64,000 nucleotides of DNA from NCBI RefSeq assembly GCF_008630535.1, contig NZ_VWPH01000002.1, positions 248,001-312,000 on the forward strand, in the 5' to 3' direction. Position 1 is the first letter of the stretch, and every line of letters starts with the position of its first letter. Positions 41,314 through 49,520 of the stretch are shown one piece after another. The position numbers and the translations under genes were made by a program. The DNA comes from Saccharopolyspora hirsuta. Lineage in GTDB: Bacteria > Actinomycetota > Actinomycetes > Mycobacteriales > Pseudonocardiaceae. Under the pieces are notes generated by a model, which worked only from the letters and a program-made list of their open reading frames with translations, was not told where the DNA came from and made no database searches.

Positions 41314-42318
41314 ATGCGCAAGACAACGAGGTCACTGGTCGCAGTCGCCTGCGCCGCGGTCGCGCTCACCGCCGCCGGTTGCGGGACCACCAGCGAGAAC
41401 ACCGGGCAGGTCCAGCAGCAGAACCCGACCAAGAACTGCAAGGGCCCGGACGGCAAGTACACCATCGGGATGAGCCAGGCCAACCTCGCCGAGCCGTACC
41501 GGGTGCGGATGGACGACGACATCCGCACCGCCGCGTCCAAGGTGCCGCAGTTCGACGTGCAGTTCTCCGACGCGGCCAAGGACAACTCCAAGCAGATCAG
41601 CGACGTGGAGAACTTCGTCACCAAGCAGGTCGACCTGCTGATGATCTCGCCGAACGAGGCGGCACCGCTGACCGACGTGGTGACGAAGGCCTACAACAAG
41701 GGGATCCCGGTCGTCGTGCTGGACCGCAAGATCGAGGGCGAGGGCTACACGACCTACATCGGCGCGGACAACGTGCAGATCGGGCGCCAGGCCGGTGAGT
41801 ACTTCAAGAACACCCTGCTGCCGCAGGGCGGCAAGATCGTGCAGATCAAGGGGTTGTCCGGTTCGACCCCGGCCGCCGAGCGCGAGGAGGGCTTCCGGCA
41901 GGGCATCCAGGGCTCGAACATCGAGATCGTGGCCACCGCCGACGGCGAGTGGGAGCGCTCGGTCGGGCAGCAGAAGATGGACGCGCTGCTGAAGGCGCAC
42001 CCCGACATCCAGGCGGTGTACGCGCAGAACGACCCGATGGCCGAGGGCGCGTACCTGGCCGCCCAGGCGGCCGGGCGCAACGACCTGAAGTTCGTCGGCA
42101 TCGACGGGCTGCCGATCCCCTCGGGCGGCATCAAGGCCGTCGAGGAGGGGCGCCTGCAGGCCACCAACCTGTACCCGACCGGCGGTGCGGAAGCCGTCGA
42201 GGCGGCCAAGAAGCTGCTCATCGACTGCCAGCCGGTGCCGAAGACGCAGACCCTGCAGACCGAGCTGATCACGAAGGAGAACGCGGCCGAGGTCTACGCC
42301 CGGCTGAACCAGAGCTGA
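41314..42318 (+). CDS. Sugar-binding lipoprotein of the ABC importer
   Basis: A 334-residue RbsB-like periplasmic-binding-fold protein. The signal ends in a lipobox LTAAGC (Cys about 23), so the mature protein is a lipoprotein. It keeps the ribose-binding features YTIGMSQANLAEPYRVRM, LDRKIEGEGYTTYIGADN and QAVYAQNDPMAEGAYLAA. AGGAAG precedes the ATG. Substrates of close families are ribose, xylose, galactose or arabinose; the sequence alone does not settle which. It is the last gene of the importer operon, before a strong palindrome. Confidence 0.93.
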   Translation: MRKTTRSLVAVACAAVALTAAGCGTTSENTGQVQQQNPTKNCKGPDGKYTIGMSQANLAEPYRVRMDDDIRTAASKVPQFDVQFSDAAKDNSKQISDVENFVTKQVDLLMISPNEAAPLTDVVTKAYNKGIPVVVLDRKIEGEGYTTYIGADNVQIGRQAGEYFKNTLLPQGGKIVQIKGLSGSTPAAEREEGFRQGIQGSNIEIVATADGEWERSVGQQKMDALLKAHPDIQAVYAQNDPMAEGAYLAAQAAGRNDLKFVGIDGLPIPSGGIKAVEEGRLQATNLYPTGGAEAVEAAKKLLIDCQPVPKTQTLQTELITKENAAEVYARLNQS

Positions 42319-42722
42319 CCCGGTCCGGTCGCCGCACCGGTGCGGCGACCGGATTCCGCGCCCCCGTGCTCGGGGGAACTGCTGCGGCGCACGCCGTCCG
42401 ATGTGGATTCTTGCCGTGCCGAACGATTTTTCCTTGGTGGTTCGGCCTTTCCGCTGGAATCGGGCAATACACCTGGATGGTGGTTGTCGGCGAGATCGTT
42501 ACCGGTGACCATCATATCGAGTGAATTCGAGTTCCGGATTCCTCGACACCGCTCGAATTGGATGGCCCGGCGAAGATCTCTTTCCTACGATTTCGCGCAT
42601 TGCGCGAGTGATCTTCCGCTGCGGAGCCGAACGGAGAACTCGATCCAGTGGCCGCGCACCATCATCGGAACAGCTGCACCACAGTCCACTGCGGACAGTG
42701 ATGCGTGGGGAGGGCGAGCACG
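42319..42722. other. 404-bp gap before the GH172 gene
   Basis: A perfect 28-bp palindrome (42325-42352) sits right after the importer operon. The rest is less GC-rich than usual (AT-rich patches at about 42415-42430 and 42495-42560) and probably contains the GH172 promoter. I found no copy of the LacI operator here. No convincing gene. Confidence 0.6.
42325..42352 (+). terminator. Palindrome terminator of the importer operon
   Basis: CCGGTCGCCGCACC followed directly by its complement GGTGCGGCGACCGG, 7 bp after the binding-protein stop. Confidence 0.75.
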
Positions 42723-45065
42723 ATGAGAGTCCGCTCAGCAACGTCGCGGTCGAGCGGGGGACGCCGTGCCCGCCGACTCGGCGCGTACCTGGGAGTCGCG
42801 GCGCTCGCAGCGGCCGCGGTGGTCGCCGACGTCGGCGGCAGCGCCGGTCAGGCGCAGGGGCAGGCTCCGGCGCCGACGAAGGGCCCGGTCGGCTGGGACA
42901 CCTACCGCAACCTCGACGCGATGTCGCAGCCCCGCGGCAACGAGCAGTCCCTGCAGTTCTCCAGCTACGACCGCACCGGCGGCAACAACGACGGCTTCGA
43001 GGGCACCTACTCCTGCCTGCGCACCACCGAGCGCGGCTGCGTGATCGGCGAGCACGAGGGCCCGGGCGAGATCACCTCGATCTGGAGCACCCGCGAGCCG
43101 CTGGGCGACGTCACCGCGACCGGCAACATCGTGATCGAGCTGGACGGCCGGACGGTGCTGGACGCCCCGCTCATCGACGTGGTCAGCGGCAAGCTCGGCG
43201 CCCCGTTCTCCTGGCCGCTGGTCGGCGACGCCAACGACACCGCGGGCGGCGTGGTGATCAAGGTGCCGATGCCGTACCGCGAGTCGATGCGGGTCACGGT
43301 GCAGCACAACCCGTACTTCTACCACCTGTCCTACCGCGCCTTCCCCGACGCGGAGGGGGTGCGGACCTTCAACCCGAACGAACCGGCTGAGGACGTCCTA
43401 GAACAGCTGCGCACGTTCGGCGTGGCCGACCCGAAGGGCGGCCCCGAAGGCGCCCCGGTGCGCCGCTCCTTCGACCTGGCGCCCGGTCGGGCCACCACCG
43501 TCGCCGACCTGTCCGGCCCGGCCCAGATCAACCAGCTGCGGGTGAAGCTGCCGCAGGTGGTGGCCGCCCCGCAGGTCGTCGACGACGGGCGCGCGTTCGG
43601 CGCGGGCGGCTCCAGCCGGTTCGCGATGCGGGTGGCCCCGAACAACCAGGGCATCCGGGTGATCCGCCGGTACGACCCGCAGATCGCCGACCAGGTCGGC
43701 AGCCTGCACGTCAACGGGCGGCAGGTCGGCGAGTGGCGCAGCGGCGCGGCCGCGCCGGGCTCGTGGGGCGTGCAGATCATCGACGTGCCCGCCGAGGTGA
43801 CCGCGGGCCGGTCGTCGGTGGACGTGGAGAACCGGTTCATCTCCTCCTCGCTGGACTTCAACGAGTTCCGCTACGACGTGCACAGCCTGGTCGACGGCGA
43901 GTGGGTGCGCACCGACGTGCTCGACCTCGGCCCGGGCCACCCCGGCGAGGAGGCCGCGCACGGCTACCGCATCGACAACCCGGTCTTCGCCCGCGAGAAG
44001 CTGGTCGGCCGCTACCCGACGCGGCCGGAGGACGTCGCCGCCGCCGACGAGGTGCTGGACAAGACCCGGCTGCGCATCACCTTCGACGGCAGGACCACCG
44101 TGGACGCGCCGATCGGCGAGTTCTTCGGCACCGGGCTCGGCGAGTACGACGTGCGCACCATGATGAGCTCGGTGGACCCGGGCCTGGACGGCTGGTACAC
44201 GGCCTGGTGGCCGATGCCGTTCGGCAAGAGCGCCAAGGTGGAGCTGGTCAACACCGGCGGGGTGCCGGTGACCGGCGCGACCGCCGAGGTGACCAGCGCG
44301 CCGACCGAGCTGGCCCCCGGCACCGGCTACTTCCACGCCACCCACCACCGGGGCAACACGGTGCCCGGCGAGGACTGGAACTTCCTGACCGCCAACGGCG
44401 CGGGCACCTTCTACGGGGTCTCGCACAGCATGCGCGGGCTGATCCCGCCCGGTGCCCAGACGCGCTCCAACCAGCCCCACTCCGACACGCGCTCCCGGGC
44501 GCAGGCGGTGAACCAGCGCAACTACCTGGAGGGCGACGAGCGGTTCTACGTCGACGGCTCCCGCGAACCGGCCTGGCACGGGACCGGCACCGAGGACTTC
44601 TACGAGTCCGGCTGGTACTTCCGGTTCGGCACCACCTACTCGATGCCGCTGGCGGGCAACCCGTCGCACGAGATCAACGGCGACGGCTGCCGGTACGACT
44701 GCACGGGTGCCTACCGCCTGCTGCTCAACGACGCGGTGCCGTTCCGCACCGGCTTCGTGGCGGGCATCGAGCACGGACCGGTCAACGACGAGCCGGGCGA
44801 CTACGGTTCCACGGCCTACTGGTACGGCGGGAACGCGTCGGGCCGAGCGCCCGTCCTCCCGCCGCTGCCGACGCGGCCGCCGAGCCCGGTCCCGACCCCG
44901 TCGGCACCCCCGACGGCTCCGCCGACCTCCTCGGTGACCCCGACCCGCCCGGTGACCCCGGAGACCACGGCCCCGCACACCACGGGCCAGGACGACGGAA
45001 CCGGCCAGGTCGACGTCCAACAGGCGGTGGAGGACGCCCTCAACGGGCACCGGACGACCGGCTGA
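42723..45065 (+). CDS. Secreted GH172 (DUF2961) glycoside hydrolase
   Basis: A 780-residue exported protein. A twin-Arg-like basic N-terminus and hydrophobic stretch (about 1-40) act as signal. The DUF2961 start (GPVGWDTYRNLDAMSQPRGNE) and the hallmark HGTGTEDFYESGWYF (about 619-633) are present, but a region of roughly 330 residues separates them, so this is an expanded, two jelly-roll version. The last 75 residues are a Pro/Thr/Ser-rich tail with no LPXTG motif. GH172 enzymes act on alpha-D-arabinofuranosides, including mycobacterial-type arabinan, or on fructofuranosides. GGGAGGG precedes ATG 42723. It sits between the importer and the LacI/isomerase genes, so it probably supplies their sugar. 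Confidence 0.87.
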   Translation: MRVRSATSRSSGGRRARRLGAYLGVAALAAAAVVADVGGSAGQAQGQAPAPTKGPVGWDTYRNLDAMSQPRGNEQSLQFSSYDRTGGNNDGFEGTYSCLRTTERGCVIGEHEGPGEITSIWSTREPLGDVTATGNIVIELDGRTVLDAPLIDVVSGKLGAPFSWPLVGDANDTAGGVVIKVPMPYRESMRVTVQHNPYFYHLSYRAFPDAEGVRTFNPNEPAEDVLEQLRTFGVADPKGGPEGAPVRRSFDLAPGRATTVADLSGPAQINQLRVKLPQVVAAPQVVDDGRAFGAGGSSRFAMRVAPNNQGIRVIRRYDPQIADQVGSLHVNGRQVGEWRSGAAAPGSWGVQIIDVPAEVTAGRSSVDVENRFISSSLDFNEFRYDVHSLVDGEWVRTDVLDLGPGHPGEEAAHGYRIDNPVFAREKLVGRYPTRPEDVAAADEVLDKTRLRITFDGRTTVDAPIGEFFGTGLGEYDVRTMMSSVDPGLDGWYTAWWPMPFGKSAKVELVNTGGVPVTGATAEVTSAPTELAPGTGYFHATHHRGNTVPGEDWNFLTANGAGTFYGVSHSMRGLIPPGAQTRSNQPHSDTRSRAQAVNQRNYLEGDERFYVDGSREPAWHGTGTEDFYESGWYFRFGTTYSMPLAGNPSHEINGDGCRYDCTGAYRLLLNDAVPFRTGFVAGIEHGPVNDEPGDYGSTAYWYGGNASGRAPVLPPLPTRPPSPVPTPSAPPTAPPTSSVTPTRPVTPETTAPHTTGQDDGTGQVDVQQAVEDALNGHRTTG

Positions 45066-45079
45066 CGGGACTGATCGCC

Positions 45080-45118
45080 AACGGGCCGTTCACCTCGGAA
45101 GGGGTGGACGGCCCGTTT
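45080..45118. terminator. Bidirectional hairpin terminator
   Basis: AACGGGCCGT and ACGGCCCGTT arms with further inner pairing, between convergent GH172 and LacI genes; a TTT run follows. Confidence 0.75.
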
Positions 45119-46122
45119 CAGCTCTGCGGTTCGCGGCTGCTGCTGGCGCGGGCCACCAGGTGGGCGGAGAGGGTCGTCGTGGTCGCCTCGGTGCGCTCGC
45201 CGCCGATCCGGCCGAGCAGGAGCTGGGCCGCCACCGCCCCGACGTCGTACGCGGGCTGCGCGACGACGGTCAGCGGCGGGTCGAGCAGCGTCGCCCACGG
45301 TGCGTCGTCGAAGGCCACCACGCCGACGTCGCGGCCGGGCCGCAGGCCGAGCTCGGCGCAGGTCTCCAGCACGCCGACCGCCATCATGTTGTTCGCCACC
45401 AGCACCGCGTCCGGCCGGTCCGGCCGGATCAGCAGCGAGTGCGCGGCCCGCTTCGCCCCGGCCGCCTTGAACTCCGAGCGCCGCACCAGCACGTCGCTCG
45501 ACGGCAGCCCGGCCGCCCGGACACCGTCGCGGTAGCCCGCGAGTCGGTCGTCGGCGGTGCGCACCCCGCTCGGGCCGGTGAGGCAGCCGATCCGGCGGTA
45601 CCCCTGGTCGACGAGGTGCTGGACGGCTTCCGCGGCCGCGAGCCTGCTGTCCACCAGCACGGTGTCGCTCGGCGTGTCCGGCAGCGGGCGGTCCACCGCC
45701 ACGACCGGCGTGGTGGACCGGTTGAGCAGCTCGACGCTCTCGCTGTGCCCGGTGGGCGACAGCAGCACCCCGGCGACCCGCTCCTGCAGCGCGACGTCGA
45801 TGTACTCGCGCTCCTTCGCCGGTTCGTCGTCGGAGTTGCACAGCACCACCGAGTAGCCCGCCGCGTGCGCCACGTCCTCGACACCGCGGGCGATCGCGGT
45901 GAAGAACGGGTTCTCCACGTCCGCGATGATCAGGGCCAGCACCGCGGTCTCCTGCTTGCGCAGGTTGCGGGCCGGGCCGTTGGGCCGGTAGCCGAGTTCG
46001 GCGGCCGCGGCGAACACCCGGGCGGCCAGCTCGGGGTCGACCGTGCTCTTGCCGTTGAGCGCGCGGGAAACGGTCGCGGTGGACACCCCGGCGCGGGTCG
46101 CCACGTCACTGATCGTCGCCAC
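45118..46122 (-). CDS. LacI-family transcriptional repressor
   Basis: A 334-residue repressor with an N-terminal helix-turn-helix and hinge (about 3-57, TISDVATRAGVSTATVSRAL...LGYRPNGPARNLR) and a periplasmic-binding-like sugar domain (about 60-330; VAVDRPLPDTPSDTVLVDS, LTGPSGVRTADDRLAGY). GTG 46122 has GAGGAGG 4 nt upstream. Its gene is divergent from the isomerase gene and the shared gap carries the operator found also before the importer operon, so it is the probable repressor of both units and possibly of itself. Confidence 0.93.
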   Translation of the reverse strand: MATISDVATRAGVSTATVSRALNGKSTVDPELAARVFAAAAELGYRPNGPARNLRKQETAVLALIIADVENPFFTAIARGVEDVAHAAGYSVVLCNSDDEPAKEREYIDVALQERVAGVLLSPTGHSESVELLNRSTTPVVAVDRPLPDTPSDTVLVDSRLAAAEAVQHLVDQGYRRIGCLTGPSGVRTADDRLAGYRDGVRAAGLPSSDVLVRRSEFKAAGAKRAAHSLLIRPDRPDAVLVANNMMAVGVLETCAELGLRPGRDVGVVAFDDAPWATLLDPPLTVVAQPAYDVGAVAAQLLLGRIGGERTEATTTTLSAHLVARASSSREPQS

Positions 46123-46168
46123 GGTTCCTCCTCGTGACCTCTTCCCGAGTGATGGCGGGCCGCCCGCC

Positions 46169-46217
46169 TTGACAGCCCTCGTCCTGCCAGAATAGCGTCC
46201 GAGAAAACGATTGCTCG
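46169..46217 (+). promoter_or_regulatory. Promoter and LacI operator of the isomerase-kinase unit
   Basis: TTGACA (46169-46174), 18-nt spacer, TAGCGT (46193-46198), then operator GAGAAAACGATTGCTCG at 46201-46217. Box sequences, spacing and operator position match 38604-38651, with the operator inverted. Confidence 0.8.
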
Positions 46218-46351
46218 CCGGTCATGTCGGCATTCGGACACGAGTTGTTCCGGTCGGGCGGCCCCGCGGGGGAGCCCGCCGGGTGGGCTGGCGGCGCCTC
46301 CTCGCCGCCGGTCCTGCGCAGTCAACGCCGCCTGCTCACCTTGGAGGAACT

Positions 46352-47767
46352 GTGGCCCGCATCGGTGTCGTGACCATTTCCGACGGTCGTGACCACGTCC
46401 ACGCCCGCAACGCCGACTTCATCCGGTCCAAGCAGGACGCCCTGGTCGGGGCGCTGCGCGGGGCCGGGCACGAAGTGGTGGTCGGGGACGACCTGGTGGC
46501 CACCAACTCGCTGGCCACCTCGGTGGCGCGCAAGGTGGCCGCCGCCGACGTGGACGTGACCGTCTTCTACTACGCGGTCTGGGCGTTCCCGCACTTCACG
46601 ATGCTCGCCCAGGACGCCACCCGCAGCCCGCTGGTGCTGGTGGCCAGCACCGACCCGACCGAGCCGGGGCTGGTCGGCATGCTCGCCGCCGGTGGCGCGC
46701 TGGACCAGATCGGCCGCCAGCACACCCGGGCCTGGGGCGCGCCGGACGACGCCGAGCTGGTCGAGAAGATCGGCGTGCAGGCCGCCGCTTCGGCCGCGGT
46801 GAAGTCGCTGCGGGGTTCGACCTTCGGCCGGTTCGGCGGGCGGCCGATGGGCATGAACACCGCGGTCGCCAACACCGACCAGTGGATGCGCAAGTTCGGC
46901 GTCGACGTGGAGGAGATCGACCAGTACGAGCTGGTCCTGCGCGCGGACAAGGCGGACGCCGGGGAGGCCCGCAAGGCCCGCGAGTGGATCGAGCAGAACG
47001 CCGCCGGGGTGCACTACGACGGCAAGAAGCTGACCCCGGAGCTGCTGGAGCTCCAGCTGCGCTCCTACCTGGCGATCCGGGACATCATCGCGGAGCGCGG
47101 CCTGGACTTCACCGGCATCAAGGCGCAGCCGGAGCTGACGGAGAACTTCGCGACCATGGACGTCACCGAGGCGTTCCTCAACGACCCCTACGATTGGAAC
47201 GGCCCGAAGGAGCCGCACGTCTGCGCCACCGAGGCGGACATGGACGGCGCGCTGACCATGCAGCTGTTCAAGGCGATCTCCGGCAAGCCGGTGCTGTTCG
47301 CCGACGTCCGCCACTACCACGCCGACCGCGACATCTGGGACCTGTGCAACTCCGGTCAGCACGCCACCTGGTACGCCGCGCGCAGCGACGATCCGGCGGA
47401 GAACCTGGCCAAGGTCAACTTCTACCCGGAGGTGTTCTTCTTCCCGGCCGGTGGGGCGTCCGTGCAGCACATCGCGGCGCCGGGGCAGATGACGCTGGGG
47501 CGGCTGACCCGGGAGAACGGCGAGTACCGGCTGCAGCTGATGCTCGGCGAGTTCGAGAACTACGACGACGCGACCAACAAGGCGCTGGTGGAGCAGTCGA
47601 CGCCGGAGTGGCCGCACGCGTTCGCCCGCCTAGACGCGCCGGGCGAGCTGTTCCTGTCGAAGTTCGGCGCCAACCACATCCACGCGATCCCCGGCGACCA
47701 CCGCCCGGCGTTGCGCGCGATCGCCGAGCAGCTCGACATCCGCTTGGACGAGTGGACCCGGGGCTGA
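46352..47767 (+). CDS. L-fucose/L-arabinose isomerase family protein
   Basis: A 471-residue member of the FucI/AraA-fold family, which uses Mn2+ to interconvert aldoses and ketoses. Recognisable segments are FYYAVWAFPHFTMLAQ, GGRPMGMNTAVANT, IKAQPEL (candidate metal glutamate), and ADVRHYHADRDIW with DxRH. GTG 46352 follows TTGGAGGAACT. Fucose isomerases often also act on D-arabinose, giving D-ribulose. With the FGGY kinase that follows, the pair could feed a pentose or methylpentose into central metabolism. Exact sugar is not readable from the sequence. Confidence 0.82.
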   Translation: MARIGVVTISDGRDHVHARNADFIRSKQDALVGALRGAGHEVVVGDDLVATNSLATSVARKVAAADVDVTVFYYAVWAFPHFTMLAQDATRSPLVLVASTDPTEPGLVGMLAAGGALDQIGRQHTRAWGAPDDAELVEKIGVQAAASAAVKSLRGSTFGRFGGRPMGMNTAVANTDQWMRKFGVDVEEIDQYELVLRADKADAGEARKAREWIEQNAAGVHYDGKKLTPELLELQLRSYLAIRDIIAERGLDFTGIKAQPELTENFATMDVTEAFLNDPYDWNGPKEPHVCATEADMDGALTMQLFKAISGKPVLFADVRHYHADRDIWDLCNSGQHATWYAARSDDPAENLAKVNFYPEVFFFPAGGASVQHIAAPGQMTLGRLTRENGEYRLQLMLGEFENYDDATNKALVEQSTPEWPHAFARLDAPGELFLSKFGANHIHAIPGDHRPALRAIAEQLDIRLDEWTRG

Positions 47768-47940
47768 CACCCGGTCCCGGTGCGATTTCAATGGAAGTCG
47801 CGGATCTTCGGCGCGTCGGATGCCGACACGCCGAAGGCCGCGGACAACATCCGCGATTTCAATGGAAATCGGAGGTCTGATCTCCATTGAAATCGCGTCC
47901 GTCGGGGGCCGAGCAGTCGAGCTGAGAGGGAGCGGGTCAG
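47768..47940. other. Palindrome cluster between isomerase and kinase
   Basis: A 173-bp gap in which a short TTTCA palindrome (47782-47801), a 29-bp inverted repeat (TTCGGCGcGTCGG with CCGACaCGCCGAA, 47807-47835) and a 46-bp near-palindrome (47852-47897) follow each other. They may attenuate kinase expression or form a BIME-like repeat unit. Confidence 0.75.
47852..47897. repeat. 46-bp near-perfect AT-rich palindrome
   Basis: The outer arms CGCGATTTCAATGGA and TCCATTGAAATCGCG are perfect 15-mers and the interior is also largely self-complementary. It is the same long form as 33750-33783. Confidence 0.9.
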
Positions 47941-49440
47941 GTGGCCGAGAAGGTGTTGCTCGGGATCGACATCGGGACGGCTAGTTCGAAGGGCGTGCTG
48001 GTCGGCGCCGACGGGCGGATCCTGGCCCGGGCGAGTCGGCAGCACGAGACGTCCTACCCGCACCCGGGGTGGGTCGAGCACGACGCCGAAGCGGTGTGGT
48101 GGGACGACTTCCTGGGGCTGGTGCGGGAGCTCGTCCCCGCGGCCGACGGGCGGGAGATCGCCGGGCTCGGGGTCAGCGGCATCGGTCCGGTGCTGCTGCC
48201 CGCGGACGGCGACGGCAAGCCCCTGCGCCCGGCGATCCTCTACGGCGTCGACACCCGCGCGACGGAGGAGATCGCCGAGCTGACCGAGGAGCTCGGCGCC
48301 GACGAGATCCTCCGCCGGGGCGGCTCCGCGCTGTCCAGCCAGGCGGTCGGGCCGAAGATCCGCTGGTTGGCCAAGCACGAGCCGGAGGTCTACCGGCGCA
48401 CCGAGATGCTGCTGATGTGCAGCTCGTACCTGGTGCACCGGCTCACCGGCCGCTACGTGCTCGACCACCACTCGGCCAGCCAGTGCGACCCGCTCTACGA
48501 CCTGCGGTCCCGCACCTGGTCGGCGGACTGGGCGCAGCGCGTGGCCCCCGGGCTGACGCTGCCCGAGCTGGCCTGGCCGACCGAGGTCGTCGGTCGGGTC
48601 AGCGCGCAGGCGGCGGCGGAAACCGGTCTGCCGGAAGGACTTCCGGTGACCGCGGGCACCGTGGACGCGTGGGCGGAGGCCACCAGCGTGGGCGTGCGGC
48701 AGCCCGGCGACGTGATGCTCATGTACGGCACCACGATGTTCTTCGTCCAGGTGCTCGACGAGGTGCGGCCGCACCCGGCGCTGTGGGGAACCTGCGGAGC
48801 GTTCCCCGGCACGTACACGCTCGCGGCGGGGATGGCGACCTCGGGCGCGGTCACGCAGTGGCTGCGGAACCTGGTCGACGGCGAGTTCGCCGACCTGGTC
48901 GAGGAGGCCGCCGCGGTGCCCGCCGGGAGCCGCGGGCTTCTGATGCTGCCGTACTTCGCGGGCGAGCGGACGCCGATCTTCGACCCGGACGCGCGGGGCA
49001 TCATCGCCGGGTTGGCCCTCGAGCACGGGCGCGCCGAGCTGTACCGGGCGGCGCTGGAGGGCATCGGTTTCGGGGTCCGGCACAACCTGGAGGCGATGGG
49101 CGAGGCGGGCGGCACGGCCGGGCGCCTGGTCGCGGTCGGCGGTGGCACCCAGGGCGGGTTGTGGACGCAGATCGTCTCCGACATCACCGGCCAGGAGCAG
49201 CAGGTGCCGGGCGAGACGATCGGCGCGGCTTACGGCGATGCGCTGCTCGCGGGGGTGGGCACGGACACGGCCGTCGACCCGGACGGCTGGAACCCGGTGG
49301 CGCGCACCGTCCGGCCGAACCCGGAGCACACGGAGCGCTACGACGCCTACTTCCGCCACTACCGGGACCTCTACGAGTCCACGGTGCGGATCGCGCACTT
49401 CCTGGCAGGTGAGCAGCGCGCCGCGGATGAGCGCGGCTGA
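47941..49440 (+). CDS. FGGY-family carbohydrate kinase
   Basis: A 499-residue sugar kinase. The N-terminal phosphate loop is LLGIDIGTASSKGVLV (7-22); GVSGIGPVLLPADGDG and LYGVDTRA follow, and the C-terminal FGGY part contains FAGERTPIFDPDARG and VAVGGGTQGGLWTQIVSDITGQ. GTG 47941 follows GAGAGGGAG. It is likely read from the isomerase promoter, across the palindrome cluster, and would phosphorylate the ketose that the isomerase produces (D-ribulose, L-ribulose or L-fuculose). It is only distantly like the xylulokinase at 8464-9861. Confidence 0.88.
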   Translation: MAEKVLLGIDIGTASSKGVLVGADGRILARASRQHETSYPHPGWVEHDAEAVWWDDFLGLVRELVPAADGREIAGLGVSGIGPVLLPADGDGKPLRPAILYGVDTRATEEIAELTEELGADEILRRGGSALSSQAVGPKIRWLAKHEPEVYRRTEMLLMCSSYLVHRLTGRYVLDHHSASQCDPLYDLRSRTWSADWAQRVAPGLTLPELAWPTEVVGRVSAQAAAETGLPEGLPVTAGTVDAWAEATSVGVRQPGDVMLMYGTTMFFVQVLDEVRPHPALWGTCGAFPGTYTLAAGMATSGAVTQWLRNLVDGEFADLVEEAAAVPAGSRGLLMLPYFAGERTPIFDPDARGIIAGLALEHGRAELYRAALEGIGFGVRHNLEAMGEAGGTAGRLVAVGGGTQGGLWTQIVSDITGQEQQVPGETIGAAYGDALLAGVGTDTAVDPDGWNPVARTVRPNPEHTERYDAYFRHYRDLYESTVRIAHFLAGEQRAADERG

Positions 49441-49466
49441 TCCACCGGTGACGTTCTGCTGATCTT

Positions 49467-49497
49467 GTTAAGCTCAGGCATTCGGGTGAGCTTTAAC
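49467..49497. promoter_or_regulatory. AT-rich inverted repeat
   Basis: GTTAAGCTCA and TGAGCTTTAAC (one-base difference) with a 10-nt spacer, 23 bp before the esterase ATG. It may be an operator for that gene or a terminator for the kinase. Confidence 0.45.
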
Positions 49498-49520
49498 TAG
49501 ATCGGGGAGGCTCGGGGGGA

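Noticed and set aside
42521-43390. A 289-codon plus-strand frame before and over GH172
   Set aside because: It overlaps the GH172 gene in another frame and becomes Arg-rich; the 5' part lacks a ribosome site.
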